Assembly: GCA_017544265.1 (NCBI GenBank)
Contig: JAFYEM010000034.1
Coordinates: forward strand, 25,587 to 89,586
Direction of reading: 5' to 3'
From: Bacteroidales bacterium
GTDB lineage: Bacteria > Bacteroidota > Bacteroidia > Bacteroidales > UBA932
DNA length: 64,000 nucleotides
Made by a program: the position numbers and the translations under genes. Every line of letters begins with the position of its first letter. Positions within the stretch are counted from its first letter, which is position 1. Positions 45,179-54,281 of this stretch are shown here, one piece after another. The notes under the pieces were generated by a model. It was not told where the DNA came from. It made no database searches and saw only the letters and a program-made list of their open reading frames with translations.

Positions 45179-46420
45179 ATGAAAAAACTCCTACTAATCC
45201 TGACCGCTGCAGCGACTCTGTTCTGCGCTTGCAGCAAAGAGAACACCCCTGCTCCCAAGACTGACGGAAGCCGTCTTGTACGCTTCACCGCCAATGTCGG
45301 CGAGTATTCATTCAAGAGCATCGACGCCCTCGACGCTGCTGACGAAGTAGGTATCTTTGCCGGCGCCCCTATCAGCAAAAACAATGTTCCCCTGGTGGTC
45401 GGCGACGCCAATGCCCTCAGCTACAAGAACAACACAAACACTCTCGAATGGAGCGCTTCCCAGATCGCCCAGGGTACTGCAAACAGCTTCTATGCCTATG
45501 CCCCCTACGACGAGAACAGGACCACGACTGATTTTCCATTCTATGTCTATGAAGACCAGAATACCGAGGCCAATTACAAGGCGTCTGACCTTATGCTCGC
45601 CTCTGCCGCTGACGTGGCTCCCGAAACAAATGTGTCCCTCACCTTCGCCCATGCTCTCACGAAAGTGGTCATCAATGTGACCAGCGCGACTCTCCCCATC
45701 GCTTCCGTGAAGATATGCGGCCTTGACAGCAAGGCAAACGTCGATGTGGTCGCCGGCACCGTGGCCGTTGACGACAATCTCCGCGATATCGACATGTTCT
45801 TCGTCGGCAAGAGCGGCAATGTCTATACCTACGCCGCCATCGTCGTTCCTCAGGCAAACGTCTCGCCTTACATCCTCGTGAAGGCCGGCCAGCCTTACAA
45901 CCTCGAATACAAGTATTCCATTTCTGCCGCCTATACTTTCGTTGCCGGCAAGAAGTCCACGGCTGACGTAACCGTTACCTACAATCCCGGACAGGTATCC
46001 GCAAACGCAGTCGGTTTCGCCTCCTTCACCCAGCCTTCCGCATGGACAGAAGCTGACGACGCTGCTGCATTCGGCGGCGACGGCATCCAGGGCGTGAACA
46101 ACTGGAACCTTATCGGCGACATCCTCGGTTCAAGCTGGAGCGTAGATTTCCCCATGATCGAGGATTCCGCAAACAGCCAGTTCATCATCTCCAATATCAC
46201 CATCGCTCCCGGTGCCAAGTTCAAATTCCGTATCGGTGACAGCTGGACTACAAATTTGGGTGCGAATGAAGCTGTCCCTGTGACAGTCGGAGACGGCAAG
46301 AATATAGCTCTTGTCTCCGACGGCGGAGATATTTCCCTCGCCGACGCCGAGCAGGCATACGACATTTATCTGAAACCGGGTGAGAACCAGGTTTGGATTC
46401 AGCCACATTCCAACAATTAA
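45179..46420 (+). CDS. fimbrillin-like lipoprotein with a C-terminal SusE/SusF-like module
   Basis: 413 residues from ATG 45179; an earlier in-frame ATG (45113) lies in the promoter region and before the signal peptide. Lipobox ATLFCAC with Cys18. The fimbrillin-like (Mfa-like) part covers about 30-270: VRFTANVGEYSFKSIDALD, ADEVGIFA, FYAYAPYD, YKASDLMLAS and LTFAHALTKVVINV. From about 305 a second module, WNLIGDILGSSWSVDFPM then FKFRIGDSWTTNLGA, has the SusE/SusF starch-binding pattern. First gene of a five-gene operon. Sorted to the outer surface if it follows other fimbrillin-like lipoproteins. Confidence 0.8.
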   Translation: MKKLLLILTAAATLFCACSKENTPAPKTDGSRLVRFTANVGEYSFKSIDALDAADEVGIFAGAPISKNNVPLVVGDANALSYKNNTNTLEWSASQIAQGTANSFYAYAPYDENRTTTDFPFYVYEDQNTEANYKASDLMLASAADVAPETNVSLTFAHALTKVVINVTSATLPIASVKICGLDSKANVDVVAGTVAVDDNLRDIDMFFVGKSGNVYTYAAIVVPQANVSPYILVKAGQPYNLEYKYSISAAYTFVAGKKSTADVTVTYNPGQVSANAVGFASFTQPSAWTEADDAAAFGGDGIQGVNNWNLIGDILGSSWSVDFPMIEDSANSQFIISNITIAPGAKFKFRIGDSWTTNLGANEAVPVTVGDGKNIALVSDGGDISLADAEQAYDIYLKPGENQVWIQPHSNN

Positions 46421-46432
46421 TAACCAATAAGT

Positions 46433-48352
46433 ATGAAAAAGATTTTCCTTACCGTACTGGCAGCTGCCGCCCTTTGCGCCTGCTCCAATAAAGAGCAGCT
46501 TCCGCAGAGCGTGAATCCTGCCGCAGGAACCGCGGTCCGTTTCGAGACCAGGACCTATACTCTCAAGTCTTCCGATACCGGCCTTGACAACGGTGACAAG
46601 GTGGGTATCTTCGCCCTCGCGCCTATCAACAGGCAGAATGTCGAAGCTACCGTAGCCGGCACCGCCCTCGAAATAGCGGCCGAGAACACCATCTACTGGG
46701 GCAAAGACCAGACTGAGGAGACCCAGTTCATTGCCTACTATCCTTACGCGGAAGGCCTTGCGCTCAACACCCCCGTACCCTTCGCGGTAAAGGCTGACCA
46801 GAGCTCTGCCGCCAACTATCAGGCATCCGACCTCATGGGCGGCGGCGTCAAGTCGGCACCCAAGACCGAGGCTGTTGTGTTCGAACTCGAGCACAAACTT
46901 TCCAAAGTCGTGGTCAAGGTGGACAACAAAGTCGCGACCGAGACCGTGGCAAGCGTTTCCCTGGACAAGATGATCCTCGACGCCACCCTTACCATCGGCG
47001 AGGATGATTTCGCCATCGGCACCACCGAAGGCATTCAGAAAGCCTTCCGTCCGGATGCCGCCAAGGATGAATTCGAACTCATCGTAATCCCCCAGAGCGC
47101 CCAGCCCAAGCTCGTGGTCACCATGGTAAGCGGAAAGACCTACACCTTCTCCCTTGCTGCCGCCGCGACCTTCAAGCCCGGCAAGAAAGCTACCGCCGAG
47201 GTCGAAATCACCGCCGCAGAACCGTCTGCCTCTCCCGCTTCGTTTTCGTTTTCAGTGAAGAACTGGGATGAGGACAGCGACCCTCTCGCATTTGACAACC
47301 CTGTCGAAGGTCAGGAAGACAATGACTACAAGTGGTCCATCATCGGTCTCTACAATGACTGGGACAACGATATCTATCTCACAAAGGTCGAAAATGAAGA
47401 GACCTGGCAGATTCTCAACTTCGAGGTCACCGCAGCATCTTCCTTCAAATTCCGCTTCAACCACAGCTGGGATGAAACAGAATCCCAGTACACCTACAAT
47501 GACGGCCTCGGCAAGGGCAACCTTGGCGGCGTGTTCGCGGCAAATGCGGATATTCCTCTTGAAATAGACGGAGCCAACATCTCCATCGCCGTGGGCAAGT
47601 ACAACATCTACCTGCACCCGATGGAGAAAACCGCTTACATCCAGGTTCTCGAAGGTGGTGAGGATCCCAACGTATGGCGCGTGGTCGGCCTGAACGGTGA
47701 CTGGGATACTGCGAACGGCGTTGTGATGACAAAGGGTACCTCCGCTGTCAGCGGACTTGAAGAATGGGTTGCGACAATCGCCTATGATCCTGCGACTGAC
47801 GGTTATGGATTCAAGTTCGTACTCAACGACTGGGACAACTACTTCGGCTATGACGGCGGAAACCTCGACGTATCCACCGACTACTACCTTGTAGGCAAGG
47901 CTGATAATGACAATCCGGGCAATATCATAGTCAATGTCGCCGAGCCCGTTAACCTCATCCTTTACTTCCAGCCTTCCGACGGTCATCTCTGGATAGCGCC
48001 CGTAGCGGATCCCGTGGATCCCACGGCATCTGCGGACCTTTACGTCGTAAATACCCATGGCTGGGCATCTCCCGCCATCTGGGCCTGGGGCGCAAATATC
48101 GCCATGCCCGGCGCATGGCCCAATGGTCTTGAACCTGAGGCCGGTACAGTCGAAGTCGGCGGCAAGGAATATATCCACTTCGTGCTCGACGGAACCTATA
48201 TGGGTATCGGCATCGGCTTCCTTGTTTTGGATAAGACCACAGGGGTTCAGACTGCTGACGTAACCAATATAACCATCCAGAACGGCGACAAACTCTATTA
48301 TGAGATCGGAGCCGAGAACGGTGGCAAGTATGAAATTGCACCTGTCCAGTAA
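46433..48352 (+). CDS. fimbrillin-like lipoprotein with two SusE/SusF-like modules and a CBM26-like end
   Basis: 639 residues. Lipid Cys17 (ALCACS). Fimbrillin-like N-terminal half (about 30-265: GDKVGIFALAPI, FIAYYPYAEG, YQASDLMGGG, FELEHKLSKVVVKV). Then a SusE/F-like module at about 300-400 (WSIIGLYNDWDNDIYL, FKFRFNHSWDE), a second at about 415-525 (WRVVGLNGDWDTANGV, FKFVLNDWDNYFGYDGG) and a last one at about 530-635 that resembles CBM26 starch-binding modules (LYVVNTHGWASPAIWAWG, PGAWPNG, VQTADVTNITIQNG). Aromatic residues in these loops are the usual glucan contacts. 12 bases after the previous gene. Confidence 0.78.
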   Translation: MKKIFLTVLAAAALCACSNKEQLPQSVNPAAGTAVRFETRTYTLKSSDTGLDNGDKVGIFALAPINRQNVEATVAGTALEIAAENTIYWGKDQTEETQFIAYYPYAEGLALNTPVPFAVKADQSSAANYQASDLMGGGVKSAPKTEAVVFELEHKLSKVVVKVDNKVATETVASVSLDKMILDATLTIGEDDFAIGTTEGIQKAFRPDAAKDEFELIVIPQSAQPKLVVTMVSGKTYTFSLAAAATFKPGKKATAEVEITAAEPSASPASFSFSVKNWDEDSDPLAFDNPVEGQEDNDYKWSIIGLYNDWDNDIYLTKVENEETWQILNFEVTAASSFKFRFNHSWDETESQYTYNDGLGKGNLGGVFAANADIPLEIDGANISIAVGKYNIYLHPMEKTAYIQVLEGGEDPNVWRVVGLNGDWDTANGVVMTKGTSAVSGLEEWVATIAYDPATDGYGFKFVLNDWDNYFGYDGGNLDVSTDYYLVGKADNDNPGNIIVNVAEPVNLILYFQPSDGHLWIAPVADPVDPTASADLYVVNTHGWASPAIWAWGANIAMPGAWPNGLEPEAGTVEVGGKEYIHFVLDGTYMGIGIGFLVLDKTTGVQTADVTNITIQNGDKLYYEIGAENGGKYEIAPVQ

Positions 48353-48361
48353 AGTCTTTCC

Positions 48362-49234
48362 ATGAAGAAATACCTGACATTATTCTTCGCGGCTGCTCTT
48401 TTCCTTCTGGCGTCCTGCCAGAGGGAGAAGAGGAGCTTCGACGAAATCCTGGACGAAAAACGGGCCCCTGTCGAGTTCACCGCGTCTCTCGGCGCGTTCT
48501 CGACCAAGGCTACCGATTCTTCTTTCGGGGACGGCGATGTCATCGGTATTTTTGCTCTCAATCCTATAGACGCATATAACGTAAGAGCTGTCGTTTCGGC
48601 ATCAGGCGCAGTGTCTCCGCAAAGCCCCGTGCGTTGGGAACTTGTGGAAACTGTTGATTTTATGGCCTATCACCCCTACAACGCCAATCTTTCCGAGCCC
48701 GGTTATTCATTCTCCGTGAACACTGACCAGACAAAATACGAGAACTACCGCGCGAGTGACATTTCGACGGCCTCCATGACCGCCGAATACGGCTCAAAGG
48801 TAAATCTCGAATTCTCGCACAGGCTGTCCAGGCTGACTGTTGACGCCGCCTGCGACGACCCCTCCGACGAGGTGGTCGCGGTCACGCTCGGAAAACTCGT
48901 GGTCAATGTTGAGGTGGACATGGAAGCCGCGTCAGCCTCAGCCGGCACTAAAACAGATTTCATTAAAGCCGGGAAGGCCGTATCCGGAAACGGAAACGTC
49001 GGATATGTAGCCATCCTGGTCCCCCAGAAAATCAATCTCCCGATAGAGATCCGGACCCGTAAGGGATATGTCGTAACCGCGACATTGGATACACCTGCAA
49101 ACTTCGAGGGAGGTTTTGCATATAGAACCAGCCTAATAAGAATTCCCGCAGGGGATATCACCAATCCGGTGTCCTTCTCCGTCACGGTCGCCGACTGGGA
49201 CGACGATGGCATATTAGTCTTTAATACACAATAG
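48362..49234 (+). CDS. fimbrillin-like lipoprotein
   Basis: 290 residues. Lipobox LLASC with Cys19. The Mfa-like pattern is clear: VEFTASLGAFSTKA, GDVIGIFALNPID, FMAYHPYNANL, YRASDISTASM, LEFSHRLSRLTVDA and VAILVPQKINLPIEI. Unlike the two preceding proteins it has no carbohydrate-binding module; it ends soon after VSFSVTVADWDDDG. It may be an anchor or shaft component to their tip-like proteins. Nine-base gaps on either side mark the operon. Confidence 0.82.
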   Translation: MKKYLTLFFAAALFLLASCQREKRSFDEILDEKRAPVEFTASLGAFSTKATDSSFGDGDVIGIFALNPIDAYNVRAVVSASGAVSPQSPVRWELVETVDFMAYHPYNANLSEPGYSFSVNTDQTKYENYRASDISTASMTAEYGSKVNLEFSHRLSRLTVDAACDDPSDEVVAVTLGKLVVNVEVDMEAASASAGTKTDFIKAGKAVSGNGNVGYVAILVPQKINLPIEIRTRKGYVVTATLDTPANFEGGFAYRTSLIRIPAGDITNPVSFSVTVADWDDDGILVFNTQ

Positions 49235-49243
49235 TCACAAGTT

Positions 49244-49861
49244 ATGAAAATCAAAAACATTCTCATTGTGGCGGCGCTGCTTATGTCGGCGGGTGTTGCG
49301 AAGGCCCAGCAACATGTGGCCATAAAAACCAACATCCTGCACGATGCGACGCTCTCGCCCAACATTGCAGTGGAGTACGCCTTCCTTCCTAAGTGGTCGT
49401 TCGAACTCCCGTTCAGTTACAACCAGTGGCCTGGGGTCAAGGACATGATCTACAAGCACGCCATCTTCCAGCCGGCAGTCCGCTACTGGTTCTGCGAAAG
49501 GTTCAACGGCTGGTTCGTAGGCATTCATGGAATCGGCGGCATGGCCACCCTCTCCAACGGTCCCGACTTCAGCCAGTACTATCACAAGTTCCCGAACCTC
49601 AACAACTACAAACTGGAGAAAGCGCTTGTCCTCGGTGGTGGTGTTTCGTTCGGTTACGACGTGTCTCTGGCCCGTCACTGGAACCTCGAATTCGAGCTCG
49701 GACTCGGCTATATCTATGCCAACGGCGACCTCTATGAAATGGTTGACAACGGCGCCGGCAGGAAGGTTCCCCAGAAGAACGCCCTCCCTGTCGTGAAGGA
49801 AGCCGAATTCGATTATGTAGGCCCCACCAAAGCCTCTGTTGCAATTGTCTATATCTTCTAA
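49244..49861 (+). CDS. DUF3575 outer-membrane protein
   Basis: 205 residues with a signal peptide (LIVAALLMSAGVAKAQ). DUF3575 signatures are VAIKTNILHDATLSPNIAVE, FQPAVRYWFCERFNGWFVGIH, and strand-like repeats ending in SVAIVYIF with a terminal Phe. It should form an 8-strand-like barrel. DUF3575 proteins are regular members of Bacteroidales fimbrial loci, next to DUF3868 proteins, which supports the reading of this operon as fimbrial. Confidence 0.88.
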   Translation: MKIKNILIVAALLMSAGVAKAQQHVAIKTNILHDATLSPNIAVEYAFLPKWSFELPFSYNQWPGVKDMIYKHAIFQPAVRYWFCERFNGWFVGIHGIGGMATLSNGPDFSQYYHKFPNLNNYKLEKALVLGGGVSFGYDVSLARHWNLEFELGLGYIYANGDLYEMVDNGAGRKVPQKNALPVVKEAEFDYVGPTKASVAIVYIF

Positions 49862-49876
49862 AAAGTACCGCGAAAC

Positions 49877-51343
49877 ATGAAAAACAGAATTACAGCCGTC
49901 GTCGCAGCCCTCATGGTGGGCGCCGTGGCATTTGCTCAGTCTGTAAAAGTCAACGACGCGGTCCTGGAGCATAACGAAGACCGTCTTGACATTGCCTTCA
50001 ACGTGAATATGGAAGACATTGATCCTTCCGGAAACAATGCCGCCATCCTCATTCCCGTACTCTTTAACGGCAGCGACTCCCTTTCCCTCGCCCCTATCGA
50101 GGTCTATGGCCGCCGCCAGTACATTCACATTCAGCGTGCAGTCCGCGACAGCGAACCCTTCGAGAATGAGAACTACAAGTTCTCCGTAAGGGACATGCCG
50201 GAAAACCTGGAGTATAAGGACACTGTAGCATGGGCCGGCTGGATGGACGGTGCATCTCTGCGTCTGGATGCATGGAAATCCAATTGCTGCGGCAAGGGTT
50301 CCCTGAATCTTGTGGACAAGGGCGAACCTTTCGCAACATACGAGGAGCCCATGCCTCCGATCATTGTCTATACCCCGAACTACATCTGGCTCCACCCGAC
50401 CGCCGAGGCCGTCGTGAAAGAGCGCAGCGTATCGGGCGAGGCCTATGTCGTCTTCCCTTCGGGCAAGAGCGCCGTGGACCCTGCCTACCGCAAGAATTCC
50501 GAAGAACTGCAGAAGATTCGCAACACCATCGACTCTGTCCGCGTGGATCCGGATATCACAATCAAGGAAGTTGTGCTGAAAGGCTATTCTTCTCCTGAAG
50601 GAAAATATTCCAGCAACGAGAAACTCTCCGAGCAGAGGACCGAGGCTATCCGTGAATACGTGAGCGGCCTGTTCGAGATGCCCGAAGATGTGTTCCACGC
50701 AGAGAGTGTCGCCGAGAACTGGGACGGCCTCAGGGCGGAAGTCGCAGCCACCGAGTGGAAGAACCGCGACAAACTGCTTGAGATTATCGACTCCGACCTG
50801 GATCCCGACAAGAAGGAAGCCCGCCTGAAATCCAAGTACCCTAAGGACTGGAAGAAACTCTCCAACGAGATATTCCCCCTGCTGAGGCGTACTGACTACA
50901 AGGTTGGTTTCACTGTCCGCAGCTACACCACCGCCGATGAGATTCGCGAAATCATGCGCACCAAGCCTCAGAACCTGAGTATCAACGAGTTCTTCCTCGC
51001 ATCCGAAGGTTATGCCAGCGGCACCGCCGAATTCAACGAGGTGTTCGCCATCGCCGCCGAGGTCTTCCCGGACGATCCCGTCGCCAATGTCAACGCCGCC
51101 AATGCCGCGATGACTGTGGGCGACCTCGATGGTGCAGAGCGCTATCTCGAACTCGCCGGTGACGATGCCAATGTGCGCTACACCCGTGGCGTGCTTGCCG
51201 CCCTGCGCGACGACATGGAAACCGCCCAGAAGTACTTCGCTTCTGCCGAACTCTCCGGAGTCAAACAGGCCAAAGCTGCACGTGAACTCGTGGAGAGCAT
51301 CATCGCCCAGCGCGCTGAACTTGCCGCCAAGGGCCTTCTGTAG
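49877..51343 (+). CDS. DUF3868/OmpA-like protein with TPR end
   Basis: 488 residues with a signal peptide (ITAVVAALMVGAVAFAQ). An N-terminal DUF3868-type region (KVNDAVLEHNEDRLDIAFNVNM, PVLFNGSDSLSLAPIEVYGRR) is followed by an OmpA-like segment (about 230-330: ITIKEVVLKGYSSPEGKY, SEQRTEAIREYV) that in other proteins contacts peptidoglycan, and by helical TPR-like repeats at about 375-480. It likely anchors or helps assemble the fimbria-like structure. Last gene of the operon, followed by a terminator. Confidence 0.85.
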   Translation: MKNRITAVVAALMVGAVAFAQSVKVNDAVLEHNEDRLDIAFNVNMEDIDPSGNNAAILIPVLFNGSDSLSLAPIEVYGRRQYIHIQRAVRDSEPFENENYKFSVRDMPENLEYKDTVAWAGWMDGASLRLDAWKSNCCGKGSLNLVDKGEPFATYEEPMPPIIVYTPNYIWLHPTAEAVVKERSVSGEAYVVFPSGKSAVDPAYRKNSEELQKIRNTIDSVRVDPDITIKEVVLKGYSSPEGKYSSNEKLSEQRTEAIREYVSGLFEMPEDVFHAESVAENWDGLRAEVAATEWKNRDKLLEIIDSDLDPDKKEARLKSKYPKDWKKLSNEIFPLLRRTDYKVGFTVRSYTTADEIREIMRTKPQNLSINEFFLASEGYASGTAEFNEVFAIAAEVFPDDPVANVNAANAAMTVGDLDGAERYLELAGDDANVRYTRGVLAALRDDMETAQKYFASAELSGVKQAKAARELVESIIAQRAELAAKGLL

Positions 51344-51365
51344 TCCTTAAGGCACAATTACTTTC

Positions 51366-51395
51366 AAGGGCGACCTTCCCGGGCCGCCCTTTTTA
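51366..51395 (+). terminator. terminator of the fimbrillin-like operon
   Basis: AAGGGCG (51366-51372) pairs with CGCCCTT (51385-51391), then TTT. It follows the last gene by 22 bases. Confidence 0.7.
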
Positions 51396-51410
51396 TGTAC
51401 CTTCCGGGGC

Positions 51411-54011
51411 TTATATTCCCAGTTCTTCTTTCATGCCCCTGATAAGGTCAAAAGCCTGAAGCGGGGTGAGATTGTTCAGATCGGCCTCGCGGAGACGGTC
51501 CCGGATGGATTCCAGGGCAGGATCGTCCAACTGGAACATAGACAGTTGGATGGTGCCGTCGCCCTGGACGCGGCCGGCTTTGGTATTGTGCGGCTTCACT
51601 GCGGCGGGCACTGGAGTACCTTCCAGTTCCTTCAAGGTCCTTTCGGCGCTTTCCAGCACCTCGCGTGGCATACCGGCCATCCGGGCCACATGGATACCGA
51701 AACTGTGGGCCGTGCCTCCTTCTCGGAGTTTCCTTAAGAAAATGACTTCCTTGCCCGATTCCTTGACCGCCACATGGAAATTCTTCACGCGCGGGAACTC
51801 CTCGGCAAGGTCGTTAAGTTCGTGATAGTGGGTGGCGAAAAGCGTCTTTGCCCCGTGGCCGTGTTCATGGACATACTCCACAATGCCGCGGGCGATGGAC
51901 ATGCCGTCGTAGGTCGATGTGCCCCGGCCGATCTCGTCCAGAAGCACCAGTGAACGCTCCGACAGGTTGTGCAGTATCATCGACGTCTCCAGCATCTCGA
52001 CCATGAAGGTGGATTCCCCGCGGGAGATATTGTCCGATGCTCCGACACGGGTGAAAATTTTATCAAAATATCCGATGGACGCGCTCCTGGCTGGGACGAA
52101 CGAGCCGATTTGCGCGAGCAGCACTATCAGCGCGGTCTGTCGGAGCAGCGCTGATTTACCTGCCATATTCGGGCCGGTGAGAATGATTATCTGCTGTGAC
52201 GAACTGTCCAGATAGACATCATTTGGCACATACTCTTCGCCTGCCGGCATCAATGTCTCTATCACGGGGTGGCGGCCATCCCGTATGTCCAGCACCGTGG
52301 AGCCGTTGACTTCCGGCCGGCAGTATCCCATCGTCACGGCCTGTTCGGCAAAACTCGCGAGCGTGTCCAGGCGGCCGATAATGCGGCAATTGTGCTGGAT
52401 TGTCGATATATGTCCCTGAATAGACAAAATCAATCTGCGGTACAGTTCGGATTCAATCTCATAGATACGCCCTTCGGCGCCCACTATCTTTTCCTCATAG
52501 ACCTTAAGTTCCTCTGTGATATAGCGTTCCGCGCTCACAAGAGTCTGCTTGCGGATCCATTCCGGGGGGACCTTGTCCCGGGCCGAATTTCGCACTTCGA
52601 TGTAGTAGCCGAAAACGTTGTTGAAGCCTATTTTCAGTGAAGTTATGCCCGTACGCTCGATTTCTCGCTGCTGAAGTTCAAGCAGATAGTCTTTCGACCC
52701 CGACGAAATCGCGCGCAGTTCGTCAAGCTCCGTGTCTATGCCGTCTGCGATTACGGGGCCTTTGCCCAAAGCCACAGCAGGCTCGCCCTGCAGCGTACGA
52801 CAGATTTCCGCCTGAACCGCGGAACAGTCTTCAAGTGACTCTCCCAAACTTTCCAGAGCCTCGCAACCTGTGCATAAGTCCTTTATTGGAATGAGCTTTG
52901 ACAGGCCCCGGCCGAGTTGCAGCACCTCCCTGGGGTTGATTTTGCCATTGGCCGCCCGCCCGAGAATCCGCTCCATATCGCCGATTTCGCCGATATTGTG
53001 CTGCATGTTGAGAAGGCGCTCTTCATCCTTTATGAAACATTCCACGACATCGTAGCGGCGGTTCAGTTCATCTATGTCCATGACCGGCATCGCCAGCCAT
53101 GAGCGCAGAGTGCGTGCCCCCATAGGCGAAGAACATTTGTCTATGGTGTCGACCAGCGACTGTCCCTTTTCCGCTGCGGCACGGAAAATTTCCAGGTTGC
53201 GGATGGTGAAAAGATCCATCCAGACGAACTTCCCTTCGTCGATGCGGGAGATGGAGGAAATGTTGCTCAGGCCGGTATGATGGGTCTGTTCCAGATAGAC
53301 AATGACAGCGCCGGCACTGCATATTGCCAGAGGGAAGCCGTCCACCGCAAAACCTTTCAGGGATTCGGTGCCGAGCTGGCGGCAGAGTTTCTTCACCGAA
53401 GAGTCATAGGTGAAGGCCCACTCGTCAAGGCTTGTGATATAGATGTCGCCGAAGCGCTCTCTCACCCCTTTTTCATAGCCTCTTTGCACCAGGAGTTCTT
53501 TTGGGGACAGCGATGAAGCAAGGGTGGCGATGTAGTCGATTTTACCCTGTGCGACTTTGAATTCCCCGGTTGAAACATCCAGGAAGGCAGCTCCGCAAAG
53601 GTCCTTTTCGAAGGTAAGGGCGCATAGGAAATTGTTTTCCTTTACATTCAGCATGCCCTCGCCAAAGGATACTCCGGGGGTGACTATCTCGGTGACACCT
53701 CTTTTTACCAGCTTCTTGGCAAATTTTGGGTCTTCGAGCTGGTCGCAGATAGCCACCTTGAAACCGTTGCGTACCAATTTGTTCAGATAATTCTCAATGG
53801 CATGGTGCGGAAATCCGGCCATGGGCATTGGGTCCTTGTCTCCATTGGATTTCTTTGTAAGCACCAGTCCAAGCACCTTTGAGGCGGTAATCGCATCGTC
53901 AGAATAGGTCTCATAGAAATCTCCGACGCGATACAGCAGCAGCGCTTCGGGATACTGAGACTTCACCTCGAAGAATTGTTTCAGCAGCGGAGTATCTTCT
54001 GATTTTTTCAT
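51411..54011 (-). CDS. mutS: DNA mismatch repair protein MutS
   Basis: 866 residues from ATG 54011; an in-frame TTG nine bases upstream is within the promoter box. The mismatch-reading motif is present near the N-terminus (LLYRVGDFYETYSDDA; this protein has RVGDFYE in place of the usual GDFYE context with the Phe-x-Glu kept). Walker A GPNMAGKSALLRQ lies at about 612-624, followed by GASDNISRGESTFMVEM, Walker B LVLLDEIGRGTSTYDG and the FATHYHELNDL motif. Single gene, with its own leaderless-type promoter. Confidence 0.97.
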   Translation of the reverse strand: MKKSEDTPLLKQFFEVKSQYPEALLLYRVGDFYETYSDDAITASKVLGLVLTKKSNGDKDPMPMAGFPHHAIENYLNKLVRNGFKVAICDQLEDPKFAKKLVKRGVTEIVTPGVSFGEGMLNVKENNFLCALTFEKDLCGAAFLDVSTGEFKVAQGKIDYIATLASSLSPKELLVQRGYEKGVRERFGDIYITSLDEWAFTYDSSVKKLCRQLGTESLKGFAVDGFPLAICSAGAVIVYLEQTHHTGLSNISSISRIDEGKFVWMDLFTIRNLEIFRAAAEKGQSLVDTIDKCSSPMGARTLRSWLAMPVMDIDELNRRYDVVECFIKDEERLLNMQHNIGEIGDMERILGRAANGKINPREVLQLGRGLSKLIPIKDLCTGCEALESLGESLEDCSAVQAEICRTLQGEPAVALGKGPVIADGIDTELDELRAISSGSKDYLLELQQREIERTGITSLKIGFNNVFGYYIEVRNSARDKVPPEWIRKQTLVSAERYITEELKVYEEKIVGAEGRIYEIESELYRRLILSIQGHISTIQHNCRIIGRLDTLASFAEQAVTMGYCRPEVNGSTVLDIRDGRHPVIETLMPAGEEYVPNDVYLDSSSQQIIILTGPNMAGKSALLRQTALIVLLAQIGSFVPARSASIGYFDKIFTRVGASDNISRGESTFMVEMLETSMILHNLSERSLVLLDEIGRGTSTYDGMSIARGIVEYVHEHGHGAKTLFATHYHELNDLAEEFPRVKNFHVAVKESGKEVIFLRKLREGGTAHSFGIHVARMAGMPREVLESAERTLKELEGTPVPAAVKPHNTKAGRVQGDGTIQLSMFQLDDPALESIRDRLREADLNNLTPLQAFDLIRGMKEELGI

Positions 54012-54017
54012 AACCTG

Positions 54018-54049
54018 CAAAAATAAGAATTTTGCGTCAAGTTAGCAAA
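54018..54049 (-). promoter_or_regulatory. promoter of mutS, leaderless arrangement
   Basis: On the minus strand: TTTG (54049-54046), 20 bases, TATTTTTG (54025-54018), then C, AGGTT and the ATG at 54011. Confidence 0.65.
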
Positions 54050-54265
54050 ACGCCCCGCAGGACCCCGGAGGCTATCACCCGAAATGCCCAGGTAATACGT
54101 CAGAGTCCTGTGTTGCTGTGTTGTGCAACACGCTGTGTTTGAGTCAATTAGCAAAAACAGGTGCTGGCTTTCAAGCACCAGGGTATTGGCAATTTTCAGT
54201 GTATCAACCAGTTACGCGGAACGCAACAACAAAGCGGGGCACGCTATTTATTCATATTTTTATTG

Positions 54266-54273
54266 TAATTTTG
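54266..54273 (+). promoter_or_regulatory. -7 box of the glycosyltransferase-YfhO pair
   Basis: TAATTTTG, eight bases before the ATG at 54282. Confidence 0.55.
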
Positions 54274-54281
54274 TAAGGATT

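Larger units (their letters stand above)
54012..54281. other. 270-base gene-free region between divergent mutS and glycosyltransferase genes
   Basis: Apart from the two promoters, it contains two hairpins: GTGTTGC (54110-54116) with GCAACAC (54125-54131), and GGTGCT (54160-54165) with AGCACC (54174-54179). An open frame runs in front of the glycosyltransferase, but it has no start signal or family similarity that I recognise. Confidence 0.5.

Noticed and set aside
49235-50698. Open frame of 487 codons antisense to the DUF3575 and DUF3868 genes
   Set aside because: It spans two real genes and their gap, and its product is a mirror of their codons with no family match.
54123-54281. Upstream extension of the glycosyltransferase
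   Set aside because: It would place 53 extra residues before the conserved MKRVLIITYYWPP start, across the promoter box.
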